Assembly (NCBI GenBank): GCA_033782935.1
Contig: JAWQEG010002509.1
Coordinates: forward strand, 62,501 to 126,500
Direction: 5' to 3'
Source: Petrolisthes cinctipes
Lineage: Eukaryota > Arthropoda > Malacostraca > Decapoda > Porcellanidae
DNA length: 64,000 nucleotides
The notes under the pieces are model-generated. The model was given only the letters and a program-made list of their open reading frames with translations. It was not told where the DNA came from and made no database searches. The position numbers and the translations under genes are program-made. Below are positions 43,513 through 54,911 of the stretch, piece after piece; position 1 is the stretch's first letter; the number at the start of each line of letters is the position of its first letter.

Positions 43513-43765
43513 GGGTGTGAAAGAAGGTAGGAGAATGAGAAGAAGAGAAGAATGGTAAGAATGAAAGGCGATGACACAATGGAAGGAAGAAGGATTGAAA
43601 AAACTGGGAAAAAGAGAACGAAAAAAAACAGAAGTAAGGAAATAATGAAAGAAAGGAAGGAAAGAAGACGTAGATAGATTTGAAAGAAAAAGGATGGATG
43701 AGCTGAAAGAAGGAAAGAGAAAGAAAATATGGAATGAAAGTAGGAAAGAAGATAGAGGAGATAAA
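43510..43765. repeat. Purine-rich low-complexity DNA
   Basis: GAAAGAAGG-rich sequence without a strict period, grading into the next minisatellite. Confidence 0.8.
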
Positions 43766-44112
43766 AAGAAAGGTGGAAGGAGAGTGGTATAGAAAGAGTA
43801 TGAGAAGGAAGGAGATAGAAGAGACATAAAGAAAAGGTGGAAGGAGAGAGGTATAGAAAGATTATGAGAAGGAAGGAGGAAAGGAGATACAGAGACAGAA
43901 AGAAAAGGTGGAAGGAGAGAGGTATAGAAAGAGTATGAGAAGGAAGGAGGGAGGGAGATAGGAAGGAGGGAGGGAGATAGAAGAGACAGAAAGAAAAGGT
44001 GGAAGGAGAGAGGTATAGAATGAGTATGAGAAGGAAGGAGATAGAAGAGACAAAGAAAAGGTAGAAGGAGAGAGGTATAGAATGAGTATGAGAAGGAAGG
44101 AGGGAGGGAGGG
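43766..44112. repeat. Purine minisatellite, 5 copies, unit about 62-90 bp
   Basis: GGTGGAAGGAGAGAGGTATA followed by GAAAGAGTATGAGAAGGAAGG recurs five times (about 43770, 43837, 43905, 43998, 44058). Units differ by insertions of GGGAGGGAGATAG. Confidence 0.92.
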
Positions 44113-44214
44113 AAGAGATAAGCCTTACTTACCAGACAGACCCTTCCCATCTTCTCTTGCCCAGACTAAGAAATGCCTCAAGGGCGTTACAATTTTATCT
44201 TTTGTACTCTAACC

Positions 44215-44372
44215 TTAAGGGACCCTGCTGTGATATAGTCAGAAAATTGGATATAAATGTGTCCTTCAAATATTGCCACGAAACACCACCTATCCGGATG
44301 GAGCTTGTTTCGTGGCATGGTCAGGAGGAATCAGAAGCCTTCAATTTTAATACACGATCACAGGGTCTTTAA
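44215..44372. mobile_element. TTAA palindromic MITE, subfamily B, copy 3 (inverted)
   Basis: TTAA at both ends (44215-44218 and 44369-44372). The interior runs CACCACCTATCCGGATGGAG, then CTTGTTTCGTGGCATGGTCA, which is the reverse orientation of copies 1 and 2. Confidence 0.85.
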
Positions 44373-44558
44373 TAGAAGTCAAGTAGCATCAATAATTAGA
44401 AAAAAAATGATAAGTAATAATAACAGCAATATTGATGATAATGAAATAATAATAGTACTCGTTCTGATAATAGCTATAATACTACTAATGATAGAATCAA
44501 TAAGAGTTGCAACAAGAAGAGGGATACCTGGTGCTGGCGAACACAAGTAATCAGGGAG

Positions 44559-44590
44559 TGGTGGTGGTGGTGGTGGTGGTGGTGGTGGTA
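44559..44590. repeat. (GGT)n array
   Basis: Pure GGT triplets. Confidence 0.95.
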
Positions 44591-44794
44591 CGTGTTGGTT
44601 GCCTCTTGGTTTCTGTTAGTTGTTTTGTTTCCACTGGGTCCCAGGGAAATCTTACGTATAACACTCAAGCAGTTAATTAATTAATCGATAGTCTTTTTAC
44701 ACAAGGTTCAGGGCTAAAACTCAAGTCAATGAGTTACCATAACCAAACATATCTACGCTGGCCTTCCCACATTAGAAAAATATATACATATATA

Positions 44795-44860
44795 ATAATA
44801 ATGATAATGATAATAATGATAATAGTAACAATAGTAACAATAATAACAATAATAACAATC

Positions 44861-44910
<50 letters not shown>
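44795..44910. repeat. (AAT)n/(AAC)n array
   Basis: ATAATGATAATGATAATAAT leading to a pure (AAT)n block at 44862-44909. Confidence 0.95.
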
Positions 44911-45151
44911 GATAATCTCACAGTGACACTTGTTTTTCATTCATAAGTACACCGTAGAGGTATTGGATTCTGTTATGCTTTATGGCTGCGATAAAATATT
45001 CACGAGGTTCTTCACGTTACTGAGGCTATAATGAGGGAAGCTGAATTGTTAGTACCGTACGAGTAGCAGGACATCCGAGTCAATTTGTGGACGACACGAC
45101 GCACTAACGAGGGTAGAAACCGGGCCATCACGGCGGGGTTTATTCAAGACG

Positions 45152-45288
45152 ATGATGATGGTGGTGGTGGTTTGGTGGTAGTGGTGTTTGTGGTGGTGGT
45201 GTGGTGGTGGTGGTGTGGTGGTGATGGTGGTGGTGCTGGTGGTGGTGCTGGTGGTGGTGCTGGTGGTGTGGTGGTGGTGGTGGTGACG
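45152..45288. repeat. (GGT)n array with GCT and GTT variants
   Basis: GGTGGTGCTGGT units, a (GGTGGTGCT)n sub-pattern at 45228-45265. Confidence 0.95.
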
Positions 45289-45464
45289 TTATTGGCTCAG
45301 GTGGGCTGGGCGGGGAGGGGGGCGTTTTGTGATGAGATGTAGTGAGGGGGAGGCAGGGGCAGTGGGAAGGGCACTGATAATGTGAAATTGATTGATTTAT
45401 GTTTTTGATTAATTTGCTCATTGAATGACTGGCTGACTAACTAATTTATAGATTGAGTGATTGC

Positions 45465-45621
45465 TTAAAGACCTTGTGATCGTGTATGAGACTTGGTGGC
45501 TTCTGATTCTTCTTGCTTATGCCACGAAACAAGCTTTCTATATACTGTAGGTGTGTTTCGTGGCAATGTCTGAAGGATTCATTTATCTCCAATATTCTGA
45601 CTCCATCACAGGGTCCCTTAA
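45465..45621. mobile_element. TTAA palindromic MITE, subfamily B, copy 4
   Basis: TTAA at 45465-45468 and 45618-45621. Left AAGACCTTGTGATCGTGTAT; interior TATGCCACGAAACAAGCTTT, then GTGTTTCGTGGCAATGTCTG; right ATCACAGGGTCCCTTAA. One of the cleanest copies. Confidence 0.9.
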
Positions 45622-45869
45622 ATACTTATATGACTAATATGTTAGCTGCTTGATTGAATCATTAATTGACTGATTGTGTAAATGGAAAGAAACATCCAAG
45701 ACCTTATATATATCACCGAAAACGAGATGGGTCGAGAGTTAGCAATATTTCAAGGATACAAGGGAAAGAAGGGATCGGTGAAGGACTGATAATCATCGTC
45801 TCAGAACTGAAGGGACAACAAAGCCCTTTTGTACAGACCGGTGTGTGGCACAGTACGAAAGAGAAAATG

Positions 45870-46389
45870 AGCAGATGAGGGAGAACCGAGGGCGAGCCGG
45901 GAAATTGAAGCAAGGAGTGAGAAAAGCCAGGAAATTGAAGCAAAGTGAAAGAAAAGAGGGATAGTGAGTCAGAAAGAAAGAGAAAGAAGTAAAGTAGGAG
46001 CTGAAGGATTGAGACGAGATGCAGCATGTAAGAGTAACAAAGGTAAAACTGACACATTGACGAAAAAGTAAGATATGAGCCTGGGAAATGATACAGACAC
46101 AAGAAGAGACAGGGAAGCGAAAGAAGGTTGAATTAAAGGGTAAGGAAAAATGAGACAAAAGTACAAGAGAACACAGAGAGTTAGGAAAGATGACAGATGT
46201 GATGGCAGGGGGAGGCAGGAATATCAGACAGGGTGAGGAACGGCTGAAAAGAAGAGGGCAATGAAGAATGAAGCAGAAGTGGGGTAGGGACATGGTGAAT
46301 AAGGAAAGATGAAGAAGATGTAATAGTGAAGGAGGCAGGAAAATGAAACAGGGTGAGAAAAGGTGAGAGTCGAAGTAAAAAGCGTAGAG

Positions 46390-46422
<33 letters not shown>

Positions 46423-46565
46423 AGAGAGAGATTGGTTGAGGTAAAATTGAGATAAGAAGTAGACAAAATGGGCCAAGATGAGATATAACTGGAGAAAGGT
46501 ATGGGAGGATGAGGAAGGAAGGTGCAAGGAAGGTGTAGGCAAGATGAGATGACCGGGATGGGGGC
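45870..46565. repeat. Purine-rich low-complexity tract with (A)n
   Basis: GAAATTGAAGCAAGGTGAGAAA-like units repeat irregularly, with an A run at about 46389-46419 joined to a short (GA)n. The long Ser/Phe/Leu reverse frames are artefacts. Confidence 0.85.
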
Positions 46566-46569
46566 TTTT

Positions 46570-47750
46570 CCAGGGGGCAAAGAAGAAGCAGTTAGGGTGA
46601 TTGACTGACTTGACTACCTTGCATCACAAACTCTGAAGAAGAGCCCCTGGTAAGAGTGAGTGACATACCAACCAGTGAAGTGAAATTGCTCTTACGCCTC
46701 TCTTACTTTGAATCTTGTCACTTTATGCTCCCCTTCCAAGAATCACGATCCTTCAGAACAAGAGAGGTGCAAGAGTGTTCGCACCTGTTGTACCTACCCC
46801 TGCTGTTGTGAAAGTGTCGTTTGCTGTACACCTGCCTCGAGTCACACCTACTTCACCATCACACACTCAACCTCTCGGGAGGATATTGCTTTAGATGCAG
46901 GCTTCGGTAACTTCAAATTTCATCATCGCTCAACACATTTTGCAAAATATGTGTAAGTATAAAGTCTTTAATCTCATTACTAATTTTCTCTTGGTAGCAA
47001 CTGTCTTGAAACTTATAGAATAGATCAGGAATTATGCCTTACACATGTTGATATATCTAAGATTTTGAGAAGAAGAGGTGGGATGTTAGTATCATAATTT
47101 GTTAACCCTCTCGAGCATTGGTCACTCATAGCCTTTTGAGAATAGTATAAGGGGTCAAGTATAAGGGGTCACACAAACTGATACAACCAAACCTATGCTC
47201 AGGAAGAAACACATTCCCCTACCAAGGTTATGGGAACCTTCAGCTTGACCCCTAGTTTTGCCATACTGTATGTCTATCATCGTGAAACATACAAGAATTG
47301 ATTAATATTACAATATAATTTTCCAGTGCATGAGTGTCCTATTCGATAACTATATTCCCGGGACTTGAATACAAAACTACCCTTACCTTCTTTTTATGGT
47401 TCACCATTTTGGTTGTATCCCCGTAAATCGCAACAACAACTGAAAACAATATAAACATGAGACTCTATGAATGGAGCGTGTATGTATGTGAGAAAAGGGA
47501 AGGGAGAGGGTGTGGATATGACTATGAGGGAGGAGGACATGTGATAAGATGACTAGGCTACATAGGACGTGTATGAAAGCTTAAGGGGGAGTGAAGGGGG
47601 CATGTGGGAGTATAACAGGAGGAGGAGAGGGCATGTATGATATAGAGGAAATGATGGAGGTACGTATACAGGGTGAGGGCGACGCGGTGTTTGGCTGCCG
47701 GAGGTCTGATGTCAGTGTGTTGAGGCTGACTATTATCACACCCCTCGTGC
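46570..47750. other. Unique non-coding DNA
   Basis: A + frame at 46708-46956 is Cys-rich in its middle (C-C-T-Y-P-C-C-C-E) but matches nothing I know. Otherwise nothing recognised. Confidence 0.5.
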
Positions 47751-47757
47751 CAAGCCT

Positions 47758-47809
47758 CTCACACACACACACACACACACACACACAACACACACACACA
47801 CACACACCT
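47758..47809. repeat. (CA)n array
   Basis: CA dinucleotides with one AACA break. Confidence 0.96.
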
Positions 47810-48259
47810 GCTCTACCTGGTCTAATACTCCAGCCTCGAGCACTGGACGAGCGAGCCGGATGAATGCGTGTAAGAGTGGTGGCATCATCACGCGAACCTT
47901 GCACACTCCTTCACCTCATCACCGGCTTGAGTATGCTAATCCGTCAAAATGAAAGCCTGCATGGTGTAAGCGAGGTGCCAAGTGAAAAAGGTGTGCTAGG
48001 CTCGAGCGTGGTGCCAGGTGGAAGGGATGCATGTAGTAGGTGTGTGAGTGATGCCAAGTGGTGTGTTTGTTAATGGAAAGGTGTCAAAAGCGAACAAGTT
48101 CAGTGATATTAAGTGGAATGAAGATTTATGCTATATATTTATATTTATGTTTAATGTTGCTACTCTGGAAACAGGATTCATACAGCCCGTTACCGAGGCC
48201 CAGGTCAACACCAACAGAGCCACACACACCTCAAGAATTCCTAAGTGGCACCCAGGCAC

Positions 48260-48263
<4 letters not shown>

Positions 48264-48308
<45 letters not shown>
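48264..48308. repeat. (GA)n array
   Basis: Pure GA dinucleotides. Confidence 0.96.
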
Positions 48309-48311
<3 letters not shown>

Positions 48312-48344
48312 TCCCAACTGCTGCGGCTGTCATGGTACTAGTGA

Positions 48345-48462
48345 GAGCATTTTAATTCTTTCAGTGATCTCAAGGTTAGCACTTAAAACTCGATTAAAAG
48401 TAGATTAGATCGCCAGAACTTTACTCACGAGTGCAGCAAACTGACCACTCGGCCATCAAGTG
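48345..48462 (-). mobile_element. Possible tRNA-derived SINE head, reverse strand
   Basis: The reverse strand of 48442-48458 reads GATGGCCGAGTGGTCAG, a perfect pol III A box (TGGCCGAGTGG) of the Leu/Ser tRNA type. About 50 bp downstream, where a B box should lie, only a poor match is seen, and no acceptor or anticodon stem can be folded with confidence. It is probably a decayed SINE or tRNA pseudogene. Confidence 0.4.
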
Positions 48463-48469
48463 GAGGAGG

Positions 48470-48720
48470 TACGCGTGTTATAAATGGAAATGAAACGTTT
48501 TGTGCATAAGAGCTAGGTAAAAGAACAGTGCCATCACCCATCATATGCTAAAGATAAAAGTTTTGGAGAACTATATATATAATTGGTCGACTTCGAGACT
48601 AAAATTAATGATCTTTTGCAAAACCGTAACACAAAATAACACAAGAGAATTTCATGAACTCTGATCTCAAGATAGTGGAGGTAAAACACTTATATATACC
48701 AACCTCGTACTGGCTTGTGT
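48470..48720. other. Unique AT-rich DNA
   Basis: Nothing recognised. Confidence 0.5.
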
Positions 48721-48724
48721 CTAG

Positions 48725-48726
<2 letters not shown>

Positions 48727-48757
<31 letters not shown>
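48727..48757. repeat. (A)n homopolymer
   Basis: An A run of about 31 bp. Confidence 0.95.
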
Positions 48758-48759
<2 letters not shown>

Positions 48760-48916
48760 TAACTCATTGTGCTTGACCTCCGATGGTAATGCTCTTCTTA
48801 AGGTATTACGTTCGTCCCTTGAGGATCTGCTGGCTCTGATAATTACATATAATAATATATTACTGAGATGTGTATTTGTCTGCTTTTGCTGATGTGTTTT
48901 TGTAATAGACACAACG

Positions 48917-49057
48917 TTAAGGGAGTGCGGGAATAGGGGGGACAGGCTGGGGGGGGGGGGGTTAGGGGGGTGCGGGTTTTTTTGGGGGGGTTTGGGGGGG
49001 TTTTAGGGGGTGTGGGAGTAGGGGGACAGACTTGGGTTAGGGGTTAGGGGGGTGCAA
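48917..49057. mobile_element. G-rich TTAA foldback element D, one arm only
   Basis: TTAAGGGAGTGCGGGAATAG starts the arm. GGGGGACAG.CT.GGG appears twice and G runs of 6-12 follow. No C-rich partner arm lies downstream, so this is a half element or an unfolded ancestral form. Confidence 0.75.
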
Positions 49058-49134
49058 AATGTTTAGAATTCTAAGAGTAAGCTTGTGTTACTGTTCTATT
49101 CATATTATCGTAGACAGAAAAAGTTGGAAAATCA

Positions 49135-49480
49135 TAGACAGAGAGCGAGACAAGACAGGGAGAGACAGAAAGAAAAGAGAGAATGATAGTAAGAAAGAGA
49201 GAATGATAGTAAGAAAGAGAGAATGATAGTAAGAAAGAGAAAAAAACCACTAAGAATACAGTCAGAGTAAAACAGAAATATAATAAACAATGAAATAAAG
49301 ACAAAGAGACAGAACGAAAGAAGAAATATGAAAAACAGAGAGAACTATAAACAAAATATAAATAATAATGAACTCGAGCAACATATACATACAGGGAGGG
49401 AAAAACAGACAGACACACAAACAGAGAGAGAAAAAACAAACAAAAAAATCGAGCAAGACTGAGATAGAGAAAAAAAGAAA
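49135..49480. repeat. Purine-rich DNA with 20-bp repeat
   Basis: AGAGAGAATGATAGTAAGAA is repeated three times at 20-bp spacing (49174, 49194, 49214) inside A/G-rich DNA. Confidence 0.88.
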
Positions 49481-49498
49481 GATTAATTTTCCTCCCCT

Positions 49499-49500
<2 letters not shown>

Positions 49501-49537
<37 letters not shown>
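49501..49537. repeat. (GT)n array
   Basis: Pure GT dinucleotides. Confidence 0.96.
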
Positions 49538-49540
<3 letters not shown>

Positions 49541-49549
49541 TCAGCGACG

Positions 49550-49852
49550 TTACCTCCTCCTCCTCCTTCTACTCCTACTACTCTACCTCCTTCTCCTTCA
49601 CCTCCTTCTATACCTCTTTCTCTTCCTCTTCCTTCACCTCCTTCTATACCTCTTCCTCTTCCTCTTCCTCCTCCTCCTCTTCCTCCTATTCCTACTCCTC
49701 TTCCTCTATTCCTCCTCCTCCTCCTCCTCCTACTACTACTACTCTACCTCCTCCTCCTACTCCTCCTCCTTCTACTACTCTACCTCCTTCTCCTCCTTCT
49801 CCTCCTCTTCCTCCTCCTACTCCTTCTCCTCCTCCTCCTACTCCTCCAGAAG
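49550..49852. repeat. (CTC/CTT/CTA)n triplet tract
   Basis: TCCTCCTCCTACTCCTCTTCC triplets kept largely in register. A CACCTCCTTCTATACCTCTT unit of 30 bp is duplicated at about 49600-49660. Confidence 0.94.
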
Positions 49853-49969
49853 CCCCTAATTAGCCGACCAGGACGCCATTTTTCCCATAACCTGCCTCCC
49901 TTCTTTTTTACTTCATTAAGGACGTAAATATTTGCTTGCCTTTTAATGACGTCGTTGTCGCCCACCTGA

Positions 49970-50215
49970 CCCTATTTTTTTTATTTATTTTTTTTTATTT
50001 TTTTTTTTTTTTGTCCCCTTCTCTCCCCCATTTTCTTCTTCCAAACGTTTCCATCATCATTTTGTTTTTCTTTTTCTTCTTCTTCTTCTTCTTCTTCTTC
50101 TCCACGTCTTTTTCTTCTTCCCCTTCTTTTCTCATTTCTATCCCCATTTTCTTTGCCCTTTATCATTCTTCTCGTCTCCATTTCCTTCTTATTTTACCTA
50201 TTTTTTTTTTTTTAT
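49970..50215. repeat. T-rich and (CTT)n tract
   Basis: T runs near 49980-50012, (CTT)n at 50074-50101 and another T run at 50198-50212. Confidence 0.9.
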
Positions 50216-50905
50216 TTATTTACCTGCTCTTGTCTCGTTTCCTATCCTTTCGTTTTACCTCATTTACTTATCTTCTTCGTTATTTTTACAGTATTATGTC
50301 CTTAAAACTTTATTCTATTTCATTTTTTAGTTCGTATATTTCTTTACGTCGCTTCGTTGCTCGTTATCAGTAATTTCTTCTATTTAAATTAATGATTATT
50401 TTGTGTACTTAACGGAGATGTAGTCATTCGTAATCACACCGAAGGAAAAAACAACACATTAAACCTTCATAGGGTCCCTCCAACTTAGTATCAACATTAG
50501 GCTACCTTAAGAAGCGTAGTCTTAGCTGTTCCATGTCCAGTTCACCACCACGAGGCTACAGTGATCACACATACGTAATAAGAGAGGTAACGAGAGTAGA
50601 GACAAAAACCAATTATGGAGTCCCACTATTTTTTATATTTCAGTTTAAAGGATAAAAATCGTGGTAGTGGTAGTAGTTAGAATAGTGATGATGGTAGCAA
50701 TTGATATACAGTATGTGGTGATGGTGGTAGTTTTGGTAATATTATTGTTAATAATGAACTCTTTTCCTCTTCTTCCGTATAACACTGTTGAAGACGTTGC
50801 TGCTTCCCACACAGCACTCAGTGAATTAGTAAGACACTCTCAACTCCCAAAGAAAAAATCGTGACGTCACTAATCTTCCAATCTCTTCAACCTTTCCTTA
50901 CCCTC
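50215..50905. other. Non-coding DNA, unique
   Basis: Nothing recognised apart from a GGTGGTAGTTTTGG-type weak (GGT) run at 50715-50735. Confidence 0.5.
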
Positions 50906-50909
50906 CAAA

Positions 50910-50973
<64 letters not shown>
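50910..50973. repeat. (CT)n array
   Basis: Pure CT dinucleotides. Confidence 0.97.
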
Positions 50974-50977
<4 letters not shown>

Positions 50978-51147
50978 TATAACCCCGTTCTTCTCACGCT
51001 CACCCCACCTCCTAATCTGGCTCGCCATCTCCGGCTTGCTAACAGTGCTGTAATTACCTGGAATAACTTGCACCTGCTACCGGTATTTCGGCACTCCCCA
51101 CAACCCCGACCCTTCCAGTGTACTGCCCTCCACTACACTTCCTTGAA

Positions 51148-51177
51148 ACTCACTCACTCACTCACTCACTCACTCAC
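51148..51177. repeat. (CACT)n array
   Basis: CTCACTCACTCACTCACTCA run. Confidence 0.93.
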
Positions 51178-51179
51178 AA

Positions 51180-52325
51180 CGAGAGGCCGAGACACCTGAG
51201 TTCAAACAAGGAAGCAGCTGACCACCCACAATTTTACTTCGTGGTTTCGTTGACAAAAACTTGAATTATTTGGCTGATGACAGACTGGTTCAAATTATAT
51301 ATGAAAATGATGAAGTAGGGAAGAATATCGCAACACCTCCTACAGTACTCAACATAACAATGGAACACCGTGTTTTATGTTTTGACAAGCAACAGCTGAC
51401 GTCTAGGTCATTTCCCGCTGGTAGAATCATTAAAACACGGAGAACACATGTGTAACAATAATGGTGAACACCTGCTATGCAAATCAAACGAGTGGTGAAA
51501 CAGAAACTACGAAATAAAAGGAGACGCAAGGAGAATAACAATTACTGTGGTCACATATAAAGGGAGACGAAAAGGAGAGCACTGTACAGGAAGCTCAATA
51601 ACATCTTCGATAACTTCTAGTACAGTCACCATTTTATATCCACATATCTCCTGCAATAGTTCCTTCGACTCAATACGTTATACATCCATGTGAGGTCACC
51701 ACTAGACAGTAGAGGCGACTGGACATAGGACATCTAACCTTAACTCACCTATGAGAGTCTAAATCCAAACTGTGTATAATATTGTAAGAAATCGGATGAC
51801 GCAGCTCTGAGAGAGTTCCATAAGTAAGACCAGGACCTGAATCACGTAACTGTTGCAAATGATTCGGTAAGAAAAAGTATAATCATGGATTTTGATTGAG
51901 TATTATATCCTGTGAAAGTTTAATGAATTCCAGTCTATATCCGATATTATCTGTAGCAAATGAAGAAAATGTACTCGCCTAATATATTTCAAGGAATTTT
52001 CAAGAATCACTTTACATAACAACTGACTCCGGCCTCACCAGAACACCGAATACATAATACCAAATAGACGAGTCATGCCGTGGGAATGTGTGGAGTGAGA
52101 CCATGACCCTGAGTAGCCTAGGTAGGAAGCAAAAGTTGTCTTGTCTATTGTGGTACAGAAATTCATAACTATATTGGTAGTGTAAGTATATTTGAAGGGA
52201 GAATACATATTATAGCCATACATATTTAACACCAGAGTTGACAGACTGGTTGTTGAGTTACAGTATTGCTTTTGTCTGCAACTGCACAACACAATCGTAA
52301 TGCCCATTCCTAATTAGACATGTAC
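51180..52325. other. Unique non-coding DNA
   Basis: Nothing recognised on either strand. Confidence 0.55.
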
Positions 52326-52330
52326 CGTAC

Positions 52331-52400
52331 TGTTATAACTGGTACAGGCAGTATTGTCAGGCCCCTTTTCCTGAACCAGTTACAAGTGCTGGCAATTGTA
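52331..52400 (-). mobile_element. Short hairpin repeat E, copy 2 (inverted, one arm truncated)
   Basis: ATAACTGGTACAGGCAG, then TTGTCAG.CCCCTT.TCCTG, then GTTACAAGTGCTGGCAATTG is the reverse complement of 411-494 with about seven differences. The left arm is shortened. Conceptual translations of both copies give a similar peptide (I-A-S-T-...-R-G-L-T-.-L-P-V), which follows from the shared DNA. Confidence 0.75.
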
Positions 52401-52442
52401 CGTACAGTACAATATGAATAATATTTTTTGTCTATACACAGG

Positions 52443-52646
52443 TACTGTACACTCGCAATCCACAATCCCTCTCCCACCTGAGTCGAAGCCCGATATCTGG
52501 ACGACATCCCACTCAAACCTTCATGGGGCCACACACATTTTGAACCAATGGAGGCTTTGGGTGGGTTGTCGACTAGAAACCGCCTGCTCCAGATTTCTGT
52601 CTTCAACTCAGGCAGGCTAGGGATTGTGGATTGAGAGTGTACAGTA
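52443..52646. mobile_element. 204-bp TA-flanked foldback element F
   Basis: The left arm begins TACTGTACACTCGCAATCCA and the right arm ends with GGATTGAGAGTGTACAGTA. The arms stay complementary almost to the centre (CACCTGAGTCGAAG / CTTCAACTCAGGCAG, then GATATCTGG / CCAGATTTC, then GACATCCCACTCAAACC / GGCTTTGGGTGGGTTGTC). It could fold into one long hairpin. TA at both ends suits a mariner-type origin. Confidence 0.85.
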
Positions 52647-52649
52647 TAC

Positions 52650-53720
52650 GTCGTCTTAATAGTACAGTAATGAATTTTGCAAAAGGGAAAAAAAAGAACT
52701 TGCCCTCTATTCCAGACTGTGCACATATCCAAAACTGCAGGACCTTATTATAGCATAAGTTTTTAGACGGATGACTGGCCCAAGACTTTTATCATCGTCT
52801 GTACCTGAGATTTGTGGCTGCAAGGGGGTTAATTTGGTGGATGAGACGATAAGGAATAATGGCTGCTGACTGGGAAGGTTGAAAAATGACAGTGATAACA
52901 GAAAATGTGCCTCATAATTTCGTACGGAAGTAAAAATGAGCTAACCAGAAAAAAAAAAGAGCACAGTTAACCCATAATGTCATCTGATGTTTCTGGCAGA
53001 ATAAACGAGAAAGAAAAGAGTGAAGGGGAAAGATATTAGCTATAGTGTGAACAAAATTGGATAGATGATATAGGGGCTACAGAAAATAGAAAAATATGAG
53101 ATAAGAAGAGTATGACTAGCATGAATAAACAAGCTGAGGAGAGGACTGGTATTGTGGATAAGGAAAAAGTTAATTTTAATGAAGGATATGATGAGAACTA
53201 TCAGACGAGAAACATGTAATAAAACAAAGAGCTAGGATATGTATATAAATGTACCCAAGTGAATATAACGTAGGAAACAAAACAATATCATATTTTTACT
53301 CAGGAATAATGTGTTTTCTTGGTATTTAGACCTAGTTGGGCCAGGCATATGATCTAAGGGATAAGTAGCCCTTTGTCGTTCATTTAAAACACTGTTTGGA
53401 CTTTAATACTGCTTCCCTCTGACAAAAAACATCATCTGTCGGTTGTCAAAAAATGATTGATCGATTGATGTTAGGTGCCACAACAGCGAGGTCATCTGGC
53501 GCCAGAGGAAGAAGGTTATTAAGCGATTGTCAAAGAAAAATATATCAAGGTGTCATACATGATAGAAGAAGTGTAGGTAGGAACAAATCAGTGTCAGGAG
53601 TGTGGGGACAAATTCAGCACCTTAAAAGTAGGACAAAACAAGATGTAAATATTTCATAGTCATAGTTTGCTTAGAAGTGAAATCAAGGACATTAGGGCTT
53701 TTTGTAGCAGACATAAAATT
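52650..53720. other. Unique non-coding DNA
   Basis: A short + frame at 53453-53659 looks moderately protein-like (Arg/Ser/Gly-rich) but matches nothing I recognise. Confidence 0.5.
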
Positions 53721-53726
53721 ATATAG

Positions 53727-53755
53727 TGGTGGTGGTGGTGGTGGTGGTGGTGGTA
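53727..53755. repeat. (GGT)n array
   Basis: Pure GGT triplets. Confidence 0.94.
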
Positions 53756-53759
53756 GTTA

Positions 53760-54220
53760 TGACATAGCAAGATAAAGTTCAGGCACTGTAATAAACCCAT
53801 CAGTAAACAGCTTAGGATTATGTTAAAATACCGTTTAGTGTCTTTGCTAATGAAGGCGAGCCCGACAAAACCTTCATCATGTTAATTGACTCGGTACTCC
53901 AATGCTTCACCAAACGTTACCGGAGGGCGCCAGTGTTGACTTTTTACAGCACCTCGCCTTTTTAGTTCATATCTCTTGTGACATACCGTATGCCTGTTAA
54001 TGAATGCCGTCTGTTGATTTAGCTGACAACGATGTATATAACGAACCAAGACTGAGTAATAAAGCCTATCCAACGAAGGCTACACAATGGAGACTATAAA
54101 CTGGAGACTACAGTGTCACTAAGACCTATTATATCCCAGTTAAAAAAATAAACCTTATGTGGCTGATTGGACAACGTTATATACCTTACACACTAACGGT
54201 GACTAACACGTGTACTCTTG
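53760..54220. other. Unique non-coding DNA
   Basis: Nothing recognised. Confidence 0.5.

Positions 54221-54221
<1 letters not shown>

Positions 54222-54254
<33 letters not shown>
54222..54254. repeat. (CA)n array
   Basis: Pure CA dinucleotides. Confidence 0.95.
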
Positions 54255-54256
<2 letters not shown>

Positions 54257-54259
54257 GAC

Positions 54260-54629
54260 AAACTAACAAATATAGCCTACTAAAATATATAAACCAATTA
54301 ATTATAGCTCGTGAATAGAGCAGCTAATTAAATGGTATTACGCCAGGTTTGTGACACAACAGGTTATATCCTCGGTAAGCCTGGTTGGTAAGTTGTTTAA
54401 TTTTTATAATGGCAATAAACATAATTAAATCAACCAATCACGCCTTGAGAACTTATGTATACTAATATGGTTGACTGTCATTATGAAGTCATGGCCATAT
54501 AGCCTCTAAGTATACAACATATGAACGTTTCCAAATAAGTCATTATTAATTGTTACTAATGTTAAGTTCACTGTTCGGTTCTCCTCTTCTATTCCTCAGA
54601 CACTTAATAATATATATCACCGTCTTTCC

Positions 54630-54630
<1 letters not shown>
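54260..54630. other. Unique AT-rich DNA
   Basis: Nothing recognised. Confidence 0.5.

Positions 54631-54631
<1 letters not shown>

Positions 54632-54676
<45 letters not shown>
54632..54676. repeat. (CT)n array
   Basis: Pure CT dinucleotides. Confidence 0.96.
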
Positions 54677-54678
<2 letters not shown>

Positions 54679-54740
54679 TAGAATATATAACCAAATATAA
54701 TATTAATTTTACCTTTTCTCGACAATAATATTCGGCTTAA

Positions 54741-54911
54741 TTAAGGGGAGATTTTCTTGTTGGTACTTTGGAAGGCTACTACTGATTCCTCCTAACCATG
54801 CCACGAACCAGATCTCTCTTTAAAGTAACACTAATGTAGTTTGTTTCGTGGCATAGTTTGGAGGAATCAGAGATCTTCTTCCAATTCACTAACAATAGAA
54901 TCTCCCCTTAA
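54741..54911. mobile_element. TTAA palindromic MITE, subfamily A, copy 2
   Basis: Clean TTAA at both ends (54741-54744 and 54908-54911). Left GGGGAGATTTTCTTGTTGGT and GATTCCTCCTAACCATGCCA; right GTTTCGTGGCATAGTTTGGA and GAATCTCCCC. One of the best-preserved A copies. Confidence 0.9.

Noticed and set aside
43134..44150. 338-codon reverse-strand open frame
   Set aside because: Ser/Leu/Phe composition from a purine minisatellite and GA array; no motif.
44082..44372. 96-codon frame as a gene
   Set aside because: Second half is the subfamily B element at 44215-44372.
46389..46419. Poly(A) as a processed pseudogene tail
   Set aside because: Surrounding DNA is a long purine tract with no gene-like sequence upstream.
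48442..48458. Functional tRNA gene
   Set aside because: Only the D-arm/A box matches; no T-arm, anticodon arm or acceptor stem.
52310..52732. 140-codon reverse-strand frame as a gene
   Set aside because: Covers hairpin repeat E and foldback F; both strands are open because the sequence is palindromic.
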